Source: Salipaludibacillus neizhouensis (GTDB taxonomy: Bacteria > Bacillota > Bacilli > Bacillales > Salisediminibacteriaceae). Taken from it: a stretch of 64,000 nt of DNA. Location of the stretch: positions 531,187-595,186 of the forward strand of contig NZ_KZ614147.1 of assembly GCF_002886185.1 (NCBI RefSeq). The letters run 5' to 3'. The notes under the pieces are model-generated. The model did not search any database and had not been told where the DNA came from. It saw only the letters and a list, made by a program, of their open reading frames with translations. Of this stretch, positions 63,642 through 64,000 are shown piece by piece (position 1 is the stretch's first letter; every line of letters begins with the position of its first letter). The position numbers and the translations under genes were made by a program.

Positions 63642-64000
63642 ATGCAACGAGTTACTGTATGGAATGAGAACAGGCATGAACAAAAAAATCCTAAAGTGAG
63701 AGAGATATATCCAGAAGGAATTCATGGAGCGATTGCTTCTTTTTTAAAAGAAGAATCGTTTGAAGCAAAAACAGCGACATTAGACGAGCCAGAACACGGA
63801 TTAACAGATGATGTATTAAATGAGACGGATGTCCTTTTATGGTGGGGGCACCTTGCACATGATGAAGTAAGCGATACGGTTGTTAAAAAAATACATCAAC
63901 GAGTACTAGATGGAATGGGATTAATCGTCCTTCACTCCGGTCACTTCTCAAAGATTTTCCAAACGTTAATGGGTACTGGATGTGATTTGAAATGGCGTGA
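63642..64000 (+). CDS. thuA: ThuA family protein (trehalose utilisation-like), 3' end outside window
   Basis: The open frame from ATG 63642, with GGGAGGAA upstream, runs past the window edge. [33 protein letters not shown] and [14 protein letters not shown] are typical of the ThuA-like glutamine-amidotransferase-fold family, linked to uptake or processing of trehalose-like disaccharides. Its position after a LacI regulator and a glucosidase remnant supports a disaccharide role. Confidence 0.88.
   Translation, partial: MQRVTVWNENRHEQKNPKVREIYPEGIHGAIASFLKEESFEAKTATLDEPEHGLTDDVLNETDVLLWWGHLAHDEVSDTVVKKIHQRVLDGMGLIVLHSGHFSKIFQTLMGTGCDLKWR

Noticed and set aside
1-64000. CRISPR arrays, tRNA or rRNA genes
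   Set aside because: I saw no regularly spaced direct repeats and no tRNA- or rRNA-like conserved stretches on reading; a tRNAscan or Infernal run would settle it.

Overview
The window is a chromosomal stretch from a low-GC, spore-forming member of the Bacillaceae, possibly a salt- or alkali-adapted one. The spore-former assignment rests on a small acid-soluble spore protein (SspH), a GerA-type germinant receptor operon, and Bacillus-type families (YwiC, YisL, DUF421, Fnr with a C-terminal cysteine cluster). I see no rRNA, tRNA, CRISPR array or prophage.

Layout. 0-13 kb: sodium:solute symporter, HtpX protease, a group IIC intron sitting right after the htpX terminator, a DAACS dicarboxylate/amino-acid symporter, a flavin oxidoreductase of the nitronate monooxygenase type, a vanadium-haloperoxidase/PAP2-like protein, a serine hydrolase, a PAS histidine kinase, and a DeoR regulator divergent from rhaD with a long perfect inverted repeat between them. 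13-16 kb: sspH, a cyclic-di-GMP riboswitch ahead of a secreted TIM-barrel-like protein, and a DadA-like oxidase. 15.8-28.5 kb: an anaerobic respiration island. It holds ywiC, fnr, two narK paralogues and an operon for a cytoplasmic nitrate-reductase-like molybdoenzyme with a four-cluster Fe-S protein, a Tat-dependent Rieske protein and a NarI-like membrane subunit carrying a zinc-ribbon-like tail. It also holds a radical SAM/SPASM enzyme and a second, frameshifted fnr. Four FNR-type boxes lie about 40 bp upstream of likely start points, which ties these genes into one oxygen-responsive regulon.

28.5-45 kb: germinant receptor operon in A-C-B order, a soluble-type chemoreceptor on a multi-spanning anchor, a large secreted protein broken by two compensating frameshifts, RNase Z, an aldo/keto reductase, a TetR/SDR pair sharing an operator, a glutathione peroxidase and an EamA exporter. 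45-64 kb: a peroxiredoxin-like gene with an in-frame UGA at the expected redox cysteine and a SECIS-like hairpin (probable selenoprotein, the most notable item here), a PAS kinase, a DoxX protein behind a Rex box, a transglutaminase lipoprotein, ribokinase, a Fur-controlled siderophore uptake set, an aldehyde dehydrogenase/DUF779 pair with a CcpA site, an azoreductase, and a LacI-controlled alpha-glucoside locus. In that last locus the GH13 gene has decayed while its operators and the start of thuA remain.

Two dispersed intergenic repeat families (three copies each) and a short GGGGNCTGTCCCC-like motif recur across the window.
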